Notes: generated by a model not told the origin, from the letters alone. 64,000 bases of DNA from Brevibacterium antiquum (GCF_016107655.1 NZ_JABASX010000006.1:1-64000), one strand, 5' to 3'. Positions 1 to 8,726 are shown, numbered from the stretch's first letter. A program made the numbers and translations.

Positions 1-54
1 GGTCGGTAAGTCCTGGTCGATCCAGGCGCCTGGATCGACCAGGACTTACCGACC
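1..54. repeat. 54-bp perfect palindrome, 27-bp arms, no loop
   Basis: The first 54 bases are exactly self-complementary: the left arm begins GGTCGGTAAGTCCTGG and the right arm ends CCAGGACTTACCGACC, meeting at GGCGCC. There is no T-tract on either side. It may be a bidirectional terminator of a gene to the left, or a dispersed structured repeat. The structure may extend beyond the window edge. Confidence 0.85.
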
Positions 55-334
55 GTTGCTCTGCGTCGAGGAGGACTTGCAGACCGATGCCGCTGAGGAA
101 AGGCACGCGACCTGCTCAGGCTCGAAATTTGAGGGCTGTCAGACCACGCGAGAAACGTCACACTCTTCATCAAGGTGCCGAAACAAGGCGGACATTCCAC
201 GCTGAAGCGAATACACTCGTCACCTACAAGGCTCCACGAACACCCCAGTTCGCGGAGCCTGTTTCTTGCCGTTGCGCACTACCCCCACCGCCCCCTGATG
301 AAGACTCCTGCCCGCCGCCGAGGCGGACTCGAGC
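55..334. other. leader region before BCCT gene, no gene seen
   Basis: About 280 bp between the edge palindrome and the transporter. Short open frames here lack ribosome-binding sites and actinobacterial third-position GC bias. I see no convincing small gene, riboswitch or repeat. The promoter of the BCCT gene presumably lies here, but no clear -10/-35 pair could be assigned. Confidence 0.4.
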
Positions 335-2020
335 TTGGAGACCACGATGACGATGCTGGACAACCACGTACCTGAACCGGAGCCTGACCCCGGGCCTGAA
401 GCCGACTCGGAGCCTGACCCCGCGGCGAGCACCACTGCCTCTGAAAAGATCGCCGCAGACAAAGCAGAAGCAGCACGGGAGGCAGACTCCGATTCGCGCA
501 GCCCGGTCGGCACCGTGTTCTTCTGGTCGGTGGCCTTCGTCATCGTCTTCGTCATCTGGGCCACAGTCTCGCCCGACAGTCTCGGCGACATCATGACCAC
601 GGCGATGACCGCAGTGTCGTCGAGCTTCGGCTGGATCTACCTCGTAGTGCCCTTCGCCGCGATCGCCATGCTGGTGTGGTTCGCCGCGAGCCGCTTCGGA
701 CGCATCCGCCTCGGATCAGCGGACTCCCGTCCGGAGTACTCGACGCTCACATGGCTGTCGATGATCCTCGCCGCAGTCATGGGCATCGGACTAGTCAGCT
801 ACGGTGTGGCCGAACCGATGTCGCATTTCATGACACCGCCTCATGGCCTGGCCGAGCCGGAGACCATGAATGCCGCGATCCGGGCCATGCAGTTCTCCTA
901 TCTCGACTGGGGGTTCCAGGCCTGGGCCATCTTCGGCGTCTTCGGACTCGCTATCGGCTACTCGACACACAGGAAGGGACGCCCTGCCCTGGTTTCGACC
1001 ATGCTGCGTCCGGTGCTCGGCCGGTTCGTCGACGGGTGGATCGGCAAGTTCATCGACATCCTCACCATCATCGCCACCCTGTTCGGCACGACAACCTCGC
1101 TGGGCCTCGGCGCCTCACAGATCGGTGAAGGCCTCAACACCGTCTTCGGCATCGACGCGACCATCGTCCTCCAGATCGCGGTCATCGGTGTGCTCACACT
1201 GCTATTCACCACCTCGGCGTTCTCAGGCGTCAGCCGCGGCATCAGATACATCTCGCAGATCACGTTGACCATGGCGACCGTCCTCGGACTCTTCGTCTTC
1301 ATCACCGGGCCCAGCGGCTTCGTGGCGAACCTGTTCGTGCGTTCGGTCGGCTCCTTCGCGGGGAACTTCCTGGAACTGAGCTTCATGACCCCGTCGAGTG
1401 CCGCGGACAGCGAATGGATGCAGTCGTGGACCTACTTCATGATGGCCTGGTGGCTGTCCTGGAGCGCATTCGTCGGAATCTTCCTGGCCAAGATCTCAAA
1501 GGGCCGCACGATCCGCGAATTCGTCGCCGGCGTCCTCCTCGTCCCCAGCGCAGTCTTCTTCGTCTGGTTCACCATCATGGGCGGCTCCGCGATCAAGCTC
1601 GACATGGACGGTGCCAAGATCGGCGAGGCGACGGCATCCAACCTCGACACGGCCTTCTTCAGCCTGCTCGATCAGCTCCCACTCTCCCTCCTGGCATCGG
1701 TCTTCACGATAGTCATGGTGACTCTGTTCTTCGTGTCCTCCGCCGACTCGAACACCTTCGTGCTCAGCTCGCTGTCCTCACGGGGATCGTTCGAACCTCG
1801 CCGGCCGGTGATCGCCACCTGGGGGTTCCTCACCGGCGCCTGCGCGATCGTGCTGCTCCTCGTCGGCGGACTGCAGGCACTGCAACAGGCGGCGATGCTC
1901 TCAGCAGTGCCGTTCACCGTCATCGTCATCATCCTCGGTATCGCCTTGATCAAGGAACTGCGCAGCGACCATCAAATCGTCGAGGAAGTCGCCCGCGAAA
2001 GGCGGGTGCTGGGGCTCTGA
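335..2020 (+). CDS. BCCT family betaine/choline/carnitine transporter
   Basis: A secondary transporter of the betaine/choline/carnitine family, expected to import a quaternary ammonium solute across the cytoplasmic membrane. The family motifs are visible: RPEYSTLTWLSMILAAVMG and GLVSYGVAEP near residues 130-160, and the WWLSWSAFVGIFLAKISKG/RTIREFV signature near 370-400. The first ~65 residues are a hydrophilic tail rich in Glu, Asp and Pro. Hydrophobic segments then continue to the C-terminus. The given start is TTG at 335, with an AGGCGGAC-like site just upstream; ATG at 347 or 353 is an equally good alternative. The next gene is convergent. The substrate cannot be told from sequence. Confidence 0.9.
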   Translation: METTMTMLDNHVPEPEPDPGPEADSEPDPAASTTASEKIAADKAEAAREADSDSRSPVGTVFFWSVAFVIVFVIWATVSPDSLGDIMTTAMTAVSSSFGWIYLVVPFAAIAMLVWFAASRFGRIRLGSADSRPEYSTLTWLSMILAAVMGIGLVSYGVAEPMSHFMTPPHGLAEPETMNAAIRAMQFSYLDWGFQAWAIFGVFGLAIGYSTHRKGRPALVSTMLRPVLGRFVDGWIGKFIDILTIIATLFGTTTSLGLGASQIGEGLNTVFGIDATIVLQIAVIGVLTLLFTTSAFSGVSRGIRYISQITLTMATVLGLFVFITGPSGFVANLFVRSVGSFAGNFLELSFMTPSSAADSEWMQSWTYFMMAWWLSWSAFVGIFLAKISKGRTIREFVAGVLLVPSAVFFVWFTIMGGSAIKLDMDGAKIGEATASNLDTAFFSLLDQLPLSLLASVFTIVMVTLFFVSSADSNTFVLSSLSSRGSFEPRRPVIATWGFLTGACAIVLLLVGGLQALQQAAMLSAVPFTVIVIILGIALIKELRSDHQIVEEVARERRVLGL

Positions 2021-2203
2021 GCCTTACTTTGAATCGAGGCTTCACCTCTGCGGCGGTTGAACTCATAATGCGCTGCGGTCACTTTTATGAGAAACGGGCC
2101 TCAGCCATAAAAATTGAAGTGGCTAGTTATGAGTATTGGATATTGCGGTCATCGTGACGGCGGGCGCCTGTTGCACTGAGGAATCACTTCAGCGCCGCGC
2201 TCC
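2021..2203. other. AT-richer convergent intergenic with TTATGAG repeats
   Basis: This gap lies between the convergent BCCT and iclR genes and is visibly richer in A/T than its surroundings. It holds CTCATAA at 2062-2068, TTATGAG at 2085-2091 and TTATGAG at 2127-2133, the first two forming an inverted pair. A small plus-strand frame starting at 2136 runs into the iclR antisense strand and is not believable. It may be a transcription end or a remnant. Confidence 0.35.
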
Positions 2204-2953
2204 TCACCGCAGCTTGGCGGTCACCTCGGCGGCGGCCGCGAGGACCTTGTCCACGAGTGGCTCGGTGTCGGTGTCCTCGGTCAGCGCTTCCCCGGCCAGA
2301 GAGAGTCCGATTGCGGCGATCGGACGGGAGAGGACATCGTAAACGGGAGCGGCGATCGTCGAAATCCCGGGGGTGACCTCACCATGCTCGATTGCCCACC
2401 CGGCTCGCCGATCCTGTGCCAGGATCGCGTTGAGCGCCTTGACCGTGGTCGGGCCCTGACCGGTGCGGGTGACGAATCCGGACTCGGATTGGAACATCGC
2501 CAGCACCTCTGACTTGGGCAGATGCGCGAGTATCGCCCGCCCAGTCGCCGTCAGGTAGCTGGGCATGCGCACACCGGTGGCGGTGATGACCGCGACCGAT
2601 TTCAGAGACTGCTCCTTGAGGACATACACGGTCTCCCAACCGCGGATGACGGCCAGCTGAGTCGTCGCCGACGTCTCCTCGGCAAGCTGCCGCACGATGG
2701 GCTGCGCCAAACGCTGCAGAGGGTTCGTGCGCAGATAGGAGCTGCCCAGTTCGTGCACGCCAGCACCCAGTGCGTAACCCGATTCGGTGCGAACGACGAG
2801 CCCCAATTCTTCGAGCACGGTGAGCAGCTCGTAGGCACTCGAGCGGGGGATCTCCAGCGCCCGCACCAGTGCACCGGCGGTGATCGGCCGATTCGATGAG
2901 GCAAGGTGCCTGAGAATCGCGATCGACCGCCGCAGTGCCGGGACCTCAGCCAC
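2204..2953 (-). CDS. IclR family transcriptional regulator, probable hut regulator
   Basis: A 249-residue IclR-type regulator. The N-terminal winged helix (about residues 5-65, with ALEIPRSSAYELLTVLEELG as the recognition region) is followed by an IclR effector-binding domain (about 75-245). It starts with GTG at 2953, three bases after the hutF stop codon, so it is the last gene of the hutI-hutH-M20-hutF operon. IclR-type HutR regulators of histidine genes are known in Corynebacterium. The shared palindrome TCCGA-N4-TCGGA in front of hutI, hutU, the CoA-transferase and the NCS1 gene is the likely target, which is inference. The operator upstream of hutI would make it autoregulated. Confidence 0.88.
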   Translation of the reverse strand: MAEVPALRRSIAILRHLASSNRPITAGALVRALEIPRSSAYELLTVLEELGLVVRTESGYALGAGVHELGSSYLRTNPLQRLAQPIVRQLAEETSATTQLAVIRGWETVYVLKEQSLKSVAVITATGVRMPSYLTATGRAILAHLPKSEVLAMFQSESGFVTRTGQGPTTVKALNAILAQDRRAGWAIEHGEVTPGISTIAAPVYDVLSRPIAAIGLSLAGEALTEDTDTEPLVDKVLAAAAEVTAKLR

Positions 2954-2956
2954 GGT

Positions 2957-4363
2957 TCAGTCCTCCATCCCGAGGGCCGCGAACGCAGCCCGGTACAGTT
3001 CAGAGATTTCGCCGAGTTCGGTGTGCACACCGTCGCGGACCCGAACTTGGGCGCCGCTGACGGTCATCGTCACATCCGCCGAGGTGGCCGAGAGGATGAT
3101 CTGTTCTCCCACCGAACCGAAGGTGCGCATGCTGTCGGTGGCCACTGCAATGAAGTCACATGCCGTGCCCACGGCCAGTTCGCCGACGGGCAGGTCGAGG
3201 CTGCGCGCCCCACCCGTCGTCAGCGAGGTGATGAGCTCGGCAGGCGAGAATCGGCCCCGCTGGCCTGAGCGCAGTCGTTCCCCGGCTTCCAGGCCCTGGG
3301 TCTCGCGCAGGGCGTCGAGGACGACGTGCTGATCGGAGCCGATCGAGATGGTGGCCCCAGCGTCGGCGAGTTCGCGGGCCGGGCCGATGCCGTCGGCCAG
3401 GTCGGCCTCGGTGCACGGGCACATGACGATCTTGGCTTCTGCCCTGCCCAGGGTCGCGATGTCCTCATCGCTGAGGTGGGTGGCATGGACAGCCGAAAGA
3501 TTCGACGCGACCACACCGGAACGTGCAAGGACCTGCGTGGGTGTCGTGCCGTACGCGGCTTGGCAGGCTTCGTTCTCCGCCGGCTGCTCGGACAGATGGA
3601 CGTGGACCGGTCCCTCGAGTTCGGCGAACCGGGGCAGGTTCGCGGCCGGGACGGCGCGGATCGAGTGGATGGCCGATCCCACGTAAACGAAGCTCTCACC
3701 AGGAGATCCGACCGGGAACTCGGTGGCGAAAGACTCGGACAGCGCCACGTGGCGGTCCATGTATCCGTCGATGGTCCCGTCGCCGAAGCGGGCCTGCTCG
3801 GCCGAAAGATCGGTGTCGATGCCGCCGGTGAGATAGCAGGTGTCGAGGAGTCGGATGCGCAGTCCCGCCGAGGCGGCCGCTCGTGCCAGCGCTCGTTCCA
3901 TCGCGTGAGTGCGGGGTTCGTCGTGCGCCGAAACGTCCCCGCGGGGACGTTCGTCCTGACTTTCGGCACCGTACGGTGTCCCGTCGGGTTCGTGGTGGAC
4001 GTAGTGGAACTCCCCCACCGAGGTGTAGCCGCCGGTGAGCATCTCCGCGAAGACCGCACGAGCCACGGTTTCGTAGTTCTCCGGGCTCAGCTTCGCGGCC
4101 ACGGAGTACATGACTTCGCGCCAGGTCCAGAAGGTCCCGCCGTCACCGTGGGTGCGCCCCCGCAGGATGCGGTGGAAGGCGTGGGAGTGGGCGTTGACTC
4201 CACCGGGCAGGGTGAACCCGGGGACCACCTCGGCGATGGTGGGTGGGGTGTCGATTCCGGTCTCGACTGAGGTCAGGGTGCCTGTCTCATCGGCGGTGAG
4301 CAGGACGCCGGTGGCGACCTGACCGTTGACCCAGGCGGTTTCGCACCAGAAACGCGTGCTCAC
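2957..4363 (-). CDS. hutF: formimidoylglutamate deiminase (HutF)
   Basis: A cytoplasmic amidohydrolase that converts N-formimino-L-glutamate to N-formyl-L-glutamate and ammonia. This is the five-step branch of histidine degradation. The 468-residue length fits HutF. The metal-binding motif NAHSHAFHR lies at residues 57-65, followed by GRTHGDGGTFWTWRE, and ALARA plus HLSEQPAENEAC carry later conserved parts of the family. The start is GTG at 4363, overlapping the stop of the upstream M20 gene as GTGA, so the two are translationally coupled. Position after hutI and hutH fixes the role. HutF is normally followed by an N-formylglutamate deformylase, which is not recognisable here. Confidence 0.92.
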   Translation of the reverse strand: MSTRFWCETAWVNGQVATGVLLTADETGTLTSVETGIDTPPTIAEVVPGFTLPGGVNAHSHAFHRILRGRTHGDGGTFWTWREVMYSVAAKLSPENYETVARAVFAEMLTGGYTSVGEFHYVHHEPDGTPYGAESQDERPRGDVSAHDEPRTHAMERALARAAASAGLRIRLLDTCYLTGGIDTDLSAEQARFGDGTIDGYMDRHVALSESFATEFPVGSPGESFVYVGSAIHSIRAVPAANLPRFAELEGPVHVHLSEQPAENEACQAAYGTTPTQVLARSGVVASNLSAVHATHLSDEDIATLGRAEAKIVMCPCTEADLADGIGPARELADAGATISIGSDQHVVLDALRETQGLEAGERLRSGQRGRFSPAELITSLTTGGARSLDLPVGELAVGTACDFIAVATDSMRTFGSVGEQIILSATSADVTMTVSGAQVRVRDGVHTELGEISELYRAAFAALGMED

Positions 4364-5622
4364 TGTGGACCTCCGCTGCTCGCCCCGAGGCTGCTTGCAC
4401 CGAAGCTGCTTGCTCCGAGTTCGCCTTCGAGGACCTTCACCAGCGCATCGACACCGGCCCGCTGGTCATCGACTTCGCAGGCCTCTTCGGGTGCGTGGGA
4501 GACTCCGGTCGGGTTGCGCACGTAGAGCATCGCCGAGGGCACGTGCGGGGCGAGGATGCCCGCATCGTGTCCGGCGCCCGAGGGCAGCAGCGGTGCGTTC
4601 GGCAGCACAGAGGTCAGTCTGGAGTTGAGTTCGGCGGTGAAGTAGGTCGTCGGTGAGTAGGACTCCTGCGAGATGCTCACCTGAACCCCGGTGTCACCGG
4701 CGTGGTCCTGCGCGCGCTTCGAGATCGCTTCGAGCACCTGCTTGACGACAGCGTCATCGGCGTGACGGATGTCGAGCCAAAAGCTCATGCCCGAGGCAAT
4801 GACGTTCGTCCCGCCCGGGTGGATGAGGGTACGGCCGACCGTGGCTACGGCACTCGCGTCAGTGGCGGCCGCTAGGGTCGGAATATCGCCGATCACGCGG
4901 GAGGCCGCGACGACAGGATCGGCGCGGTGGCTCATCGGGGTGGTGCCGGCGTGGTTGCCCTGGCCGGAGAACGCGAAGTGCCAGCGGCCGTGGCCGATGA
5001 TCGAGGAGCCGATCGCCACTGCCTGGTCGGTGTTGATGAGACCGATACCCTGCTCGACGTGGAGTTCGATGAAGGATCCGACCTTCTCCAGCCGGGCTTT
5101 GTCGGTACCGACGCGGTTCGGGTCGAGCCCGTATCCGCGGGCAACGTCGGCGAAGGTGTCACCATTGGCGTCGGTGAGACCCAGTGCCCGGTCGGCCTCG
5201 ATGGCGCCGGTGATGAGGCGCGATCCGAGGCAGGCGACGCCGAAGCGTGAACCCTCTTCCTCGGGGAAGACGGCGAGCGCGAGCGGCCGCTGAGCGCGCT
5301 CGAGTGCTCCCGATGCCTTGAGTTCGTCGAAGGCCGCCAGCGCCGAGGCGACGCCGAGGGGGCCGTCAAACGCTCCGCCACCGGGGACGGAGTCGAGGTG
5401 AGAGCCGGTGACGACGGCGTTGTCACCGGGCGCGGTCGCCCACGCCCAGGTGATGCCATTGTCATCGATCTCGGTGTCGAGGCCACGGCGGGCCGCCTCG
5501 GCGAGGAACCATTCGCGCAGTTCACGCTCGGTCGAGGAGAACCCGGGCCGCTGGTAGCCGGGACCGCGGGTGTCACGGCCCGTGTCCTCGATCTGGGCCA
5601 GGAGGGAGACGACGTCGCTCAT
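4360..5622 (-). CDS. M20 family amidohydrolase (AllC/carbamoylase type) in hut operon
   Basis: A 420-residue zinc peptidase-like hydrolase of the allantoate amidohydrolase/N-carbamoyl-amino-acid hydrolase group. Metal and substrate motifs are GSHLDSVPGGGAFDG, PEEEGSRFG, ELHVEQG, GNHAGTTPMSHRADP and GAGHDAG. The frame stays open upstream to 5919, but that part is antisense-like and overlaps hutH; ATG at 5622 sits one base from the hutH stop. The C-terminus is a short Gly/Ser/Ala repeat (GASSFGASSLGASSGG). Annotation by homology would be allantoate hydrolase, but between hutH and hutF a role in hydrolysing N-formylglutamate is more sensible. That is inferred, not shown. Confidence 0.85.
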   Translation of the reverse strand: MSDVVSLLAQIEDTGRDTRGPGYQRPGFSSTERELREWFLAEAARRGLDTEIDDNGITWAWATAPGDNAVVTGSHLDSVPGGGAFDGPLGVASALAAFDELKASGALERAQRPLALAVFPEEEGSRFGVACLGSRLITGAIEADRALGLTDANGDTFADVARGYGLDPNRVGTDKARLEKVGSFIELHVEQGIGLINTDQAVAIGSSIIGHGRWHFAFSGQGNHAGTTPMSHRADPVVAASRVIGDIPTLAAATDASAVATVGRTLIHPGGTNVIASGMSFWLDIRHADDAVVKQVLEAISKRAQDHAGDTGVQVSISQESYSPTTYFTAELNSRLTSVLPNAPLLPSGAGHDAGILAPHVPSAMLYVRNPTGVSHAPEEACEVDDQRAGVDALVKVLEGELGASSFGASSLGASSGGPQ

Positions 5623-5623
5623 C

Positions 5624-7333
5624 TCAGTTCGCCTCGCCCGAACCGTTGGTGCCGGATTCGTCCTGATGGGTCGTTGCCGCATCCGTGCCGGAGGCTGCGG
5701 CGGCCGCGTCGAGGTTGCCCAGGGCGGTGAACTCGGGGTCGTTGACCGCCGGTGACCCGCCTTCGGGCAGCCAGGTTCCAGCAGCCGAGGTGACGGTGTG
5801 GCGCAGCGGTGAGACCGACTCGGCAGCGGCCACCAGGGAGCCGTCCTTGACCTTGGCGATCGTCTCGGCCAGCTCCGGGGACAGGAAGCGGTCCGGGCCG
5901 GGGCCGGGCACAGTCTCACGGATCGCGGAGATCACGGCTCCGGTGACCGGTGCCGGTGCGGCTTCGCGCATATCGCAGGCACGGGCGGCGGCGTAGAACT
6001 CGATGCCGACGACGCTGGCGAGATTGTCGACGACCTTGCGCAGCTTGCGGGCAGCCGACCAGCCCATCGATACGTGATCTTCCTGCATGGCCGAGGACGG
6101 GATCGAGTCGACCGAGGCGGGGCTGGCGTTGCGCTTGGCCTCGGAGACCATTGCGGCCTGCGTGTAGTGGGCGATCATCAGTCCCGAGTCGACGCCGGCA
6201 TCGTCGGCGAGGAACGGGGTCAGATCCTGGTTGCGGGTGACATCCATCATCCGGTCGGTGCGGCGTTCGGACATGGAGGCCACGTCGGCGGAGACGATGG
6301 CGAGGAAGTCGAGGGCGTGGGCCAGGGGTGCGCCGTGGAAGTTGCCGTTGGAGGAGACCATGCCGTTGGTGAGCACGACGGGGTTGTCGATGGCCGCACG
6401 CAGTTCACGCTCGGCGACCTGAGTCGCGAAGGCCACAGCATCGCGGGCGGAACCGTTGACCTGCGGGGCGCAGCGCATCGAGTAGGCGTCCTGAACGAGG
6501 TGGGTCGAGTCGCGGTGGCTGGCGGTGATGCCCGAGTCCTTCAGCGAGGTCAGCATGTTCGCGGCTGCCGCGGACTGGCCGTCGTGCGGGCGCAGGGCGT
6601 AGTGGAGTTCGGGGGCGAAGACGGCGTCGGTGCCGAAGAGTCCCTCGATGCTCATAGCCGCGGAGACGTCGACGGCAGTGAGCAGGTTCTCCAGGTCGGT
6701 CAGGGCCATGATGAGCATGCCGAGCATGCCGTCGGTGCCGTTGACGAGTGCCAGGCCTTCCTTCTCGGCGAGGGTCACGGGCGTGATTCCGGCCTTCGCC
6801 AGCACTTCGTCGGCGGGTCCGGCGACCCCGTCTGGTCCGGCGGCCACGCCTTCACCCATAACGACGAGCGCACAGGCAGAGAGCGGCGCGAGGTCACCGG
6901 AGCAGCCCAGCGATCCGTATTCGTGGACGACCGGGGTGATGCCGGCGTTGAGGAGGTCGACGTAGGTCTGGAGCACCTCGGCGCGCACCCCTGCTCGGCC
7001 GGTGGCCAGGGTGCGGGCACGAAGGAGCATGAGTGCGCGCACGACCTCGCGTTCGACGGGTTCGCCGACGCCTGCCGCGTGGGAGCGGATGAGTGATTTC
7101 TGCAGCTGGGTGCGCAGTTCGGCGGGGATGTGGCGCTGGGCCAGGGCACCGAAGCCGGTGGAGACTCCGTAGACGGGCTTCTCAGCCTGGGCGAGCGCGT
7201 CGATGGCTTCGCGGTATTTGTTCACGCGGGCCAGGGTGGTCTCGCTCAGGGCCACCTTCGCATCGTGGCGGGCGACGTCGACGACCTGGGCGAATGTGAG
7301 GGTATCGGGATCGAGATCGATGAAGACTGACAT
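5624..7333 (-). CDS. hutH: histidine ammonia-lyase
   Basis: Catalyses the non-oxidative deamination of L-histidine to urocanate, the first step of the pathway, in the cytoplasm. The 569 residues carry the MIO cofactor region GSLGCSGDLAPL at residues 140-151. The self-cyclising tripeptide is Cys144-Ser145-Gly146 rather than the commoner Ala-Ser-Gly; as I recall Streptomyces enzymes also have Cys. YGVSTGFGAL at 55-64 and later NGxxFHGAPL-type sequence also match. The C-terminal ~50 residues are a low-complexity Ala/Gly/Thr tail, longer than usual. It starts with ATG at 7333 after an AAAGG ribosome site and is one base upstream of the M20 gene. Confidence 0.95.
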   Translation of the reverse strand: MSVFIDLDPDTLTFAQVVDVARHDAKVALSETTLARVNKYREAIDALAQAEKPVYGVSTGFGALAQRHIPAELRTQLQKSLIRSHAAGVGEPVEREVVRALMLLRARTLATGRAGVRAEVLQTYVDLLNAGITPVVHEYGSLGCSGDLAPLSACALVVMGEGVAAGPDGVAGPADEVLAKAGITPVTLAEKEGLALVNGTDGMLGMLIMALTDLENLLTAVDVSAAMSIEGLFGTDAVFAPELHYALRPHDGQSAAAANMLTSLKDSGITASHRDSTHLVQDAYSMRCAPQVNGSARDAVAFATQVAERELRAAIDNPVVLTNGMVSSNGNFHGAPLAHALDFLAIVSADVASMSERRTDRMMDVTRNQDLTPFLADDAGVDSGLMIAHYTQAAMVSEAKRNASPASVDSIPSSAMQEDHVSMGWSAARKLRKVVDNLASVVGIEFYAAARACDMREAAPAPVTGAVISAIRETVPGPGPDRFLSPELAETIAKVKDGSLVAAAESVSPLRHTVTSAAGTWLPEGGSPAVNDPEFTALGNLDAAAAASGTDAATTHQDESGTNGSGEAN

Positions 7334-7415
7334 CTGGGACCTTTCGGTTGAGTGAGTTATACGTACGTGTTATGTGTGGTTCAGACCTGTGGAGTGGTTC
7401 AGACCTGCGGGCGGT
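7334..7415. promoter_or_regulatory. hutI-hutH spacer with ACGTACGT palindrome
   Basis: The spacer between hutI and hutH on the minus strand. It contains TATACGTACGTG around 7358-7369, centred on the palindrome ACGTACGT, and no copy of the TCCGA-N4-TCGGA operator. It could hold an internal promoter or a processing site. Its hutI-proximal end is made of tandem repeats described separately. Confidence 0.3.
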
Positions 7416-7427
7416 TCAGACCTGCGG
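7376..7427. repeat. hutI: three tandem ~17-bp copies of the hutI 3' end
   Basis: GTGGTTCAGACCTG is followed by GTGGA, then GTGGTTCAGACCTGCGG, then GCGGTTCAGACCTGCGG. On the minus strand each unit encodes the last residues of HutI followed by a stop codon (CGC CCG CAG GTC TGA). Units at 7376-7393, 7394-7410 and 7411-7427. The functional stop is in the innermost copy, at 7416-7418. This is a slippage-type duplication of a gene end. Confidence 0.75.
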
Positions 7428-8690
7428 GCGGTTGTCGGCGACGAGTTCGCCACCGGAGTAGACGCGTTCGACGAGTTGGACTCCGGGCCGGTAGGCCAGG
7501 TGGCGGTAGCTGGGGGCGTCGAGGATGATCAGGTCGGCCCGGGCTCCGGCGCCGAGGTGCCCGACGTCGGTGCGCTGCAGGGCGTTGGCTCCACCGGCGG
7601 TGACGGCCCAGACAGCCTGTTCGACGGTGAAGTGCATATCGCGAACCCCGATGGCGATCGTGAAGGGGATGCTGTTGGAGAATCCCGATCCCGGGTTGCA
7701 GTCCGTGGCGATCGCCAGGCTCACGCCAGCCTCGACGTATCGACGGGCGTCTGGGTAGGGCTGGCGGGTGGAGAATTCGATGCTCGGCAGCAGCGTGACG
7801 ACGGTGCCGGATTTCGCGAGGGCCGCGAGGTCCTCGTCCGAGGCGAAGGTGGCGTGGTCGACGGAGACGCAGCCGAGTTCCGCGCCGAGTCTGAGCGCTC
7901 CCCCCTCGGTGAGCTGGTTGGCGTGCAGTCGCGGCTTCATGCCCACGGCCTTGCCGGCCTCGATGATCCGACGTGTCTGGTCTTCGGTGAAGGCACCTTT
8001 TTCGCAGAACACGTCGATCCACTTGGCCTGACCGGTCGCGGCCGGGATGATCTCATCGACGACGAGGTCGACATAGCCTTGAGGGTTCTCTTTGAACTCC
8101 GGTGGCACCACGTGTGCGGCGATGAGAGTCGATTCGGGCGTGTGCCGGTTGATGATCCTCAGCGCCCGCAGTTCGTCCTCGAGCGTGAGCCCGTAGCCGG
8201 ACTTGACCTCGAAGGTCGTCGTGCCCTGCCGGGTAGCCTGACTCATGAGGTGGACGAGGTTGGCCTCGAGCTCCTCCTCGCCGGCGGCACGGGTCGCGGC
8301 GACGGTTGTCGCGATGCCTCCGGCCGAGTACTTCTGGCCGGCCATGCGCGCGGCGAATTCCTCGGACCGGTCACCGGCGAAGATGAGGTGATTGTGGCTG
8401 TCGACGAAGCCGGGGAGGACGGCCTTGCCGCCCACGTCGATCGTCTCCAGCTCCACTCCCCCGCTCGCCGAGGTGAGGGTGCCGTTTTCGATGTCATCGT
8501 CGTCCAGCGACGAAGAGGTGCTCCGATCGCCGAGGTGATCCTTGACTGCGCTGTCCGCCTGAGCGGACGGGCCTGACCACAGGATCCGACCGTCATCGAT
8601 GAGCACGGCGGCATCGTCGATGACGTCCAGGGCGCCGAGGCTGTCGAGGTCGTTGACGACCAATTCGCTGATCCCGGTGATGAGCTGCAA
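7416..8690 (-). CDS. hutI: imidazolonepropionase
   Basis: Hydrolyses 4-imidazolone-5-propionate to N-formimino-L-glutamate in the third step of histidine degradation. It is a 424-residue amidohydrolase with the metal-binding DSHNH at residues 97-101, the family block EVKSGYGLTLEDELRALR, the HANQL motif and ATDCNPGSGFSNSIPF near the C-terminus. A poorly conserved acidic/Ser insert (about 55-75) lies before the metal site. The start appears to be TTG at 8690, preceded by GAAGGAC at good spacing; no in-frame ATG or GTG fits as well. It is the first gene of the hutI-hutH-M20-hutF-iclR operon. Confidence 0.94.
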   Translation of the reverse strand: MQLITGISELVVNDLDSLGALDVIDDAAVLIDDGRILWSGPSAQADSAVKDHLGDRSTSSSLDDDDIENGTLTSASGGVELETIDVGGKAVLPGFVDSHNHLIFAGDRSEEFAARMAGQKYSAGGIATTVAATRAAGEEELEANLVHLMSQATRQGTTTFEVKSGYGLTLEDELRALRIINRHTPESTLIAAHVVPPEFKENPQGYVDLVVDEIIPAATGQAKWIDVFCEKGAFTEDQTRRIIEAGKAVGMKPRLHANQLTEGGALRLGAELGCVSVDHATFASDEDLAALAKSGTVVTLLPSIEFSTRQPYPDARRYVEAGVSLAIATDCNPGSGFSNSIPFTIAIGVRDMHFTVEQAVWAVTAGGANALQRTDVGHLGAGARADLIILDAPSYRHLAYRPGVQLVERVYSGGELVADNRPQV

Positions 8691-8726
8691 GGGAGTGTCC
8701 TTCGCGATCGAGAGTAGTTCACTCTC

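Noticed and set aside
1-54. Insertion-sequence end or origin at the edge palindrome
   Set aside because: No transposase, dnaA box cluster or direct target repeat is visible; a terminator or structured repeat is simpler.
2136-2342. 68-residue plus-strand gene downstream of the BCCT transporter
   Set aside because: More than half overlaps the antisense of iclR, and it has no ribosome site or recognisable motif.
4360-5919. 519-residue version of the M20 enzyme in the hut operon
   Set aside because: The first ~99 residues lie antisense-like within the hutH 3' end and are Pro/Arg/Ser-rich; ATG at 5622 fits the family and the gene spacing.
7374-8576. 400-residue plus-strand frame opposite hutI
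   Set aside because: Antisense shadow of a clear hutI gene; it also runs through the tandem repeat at the hutI end.
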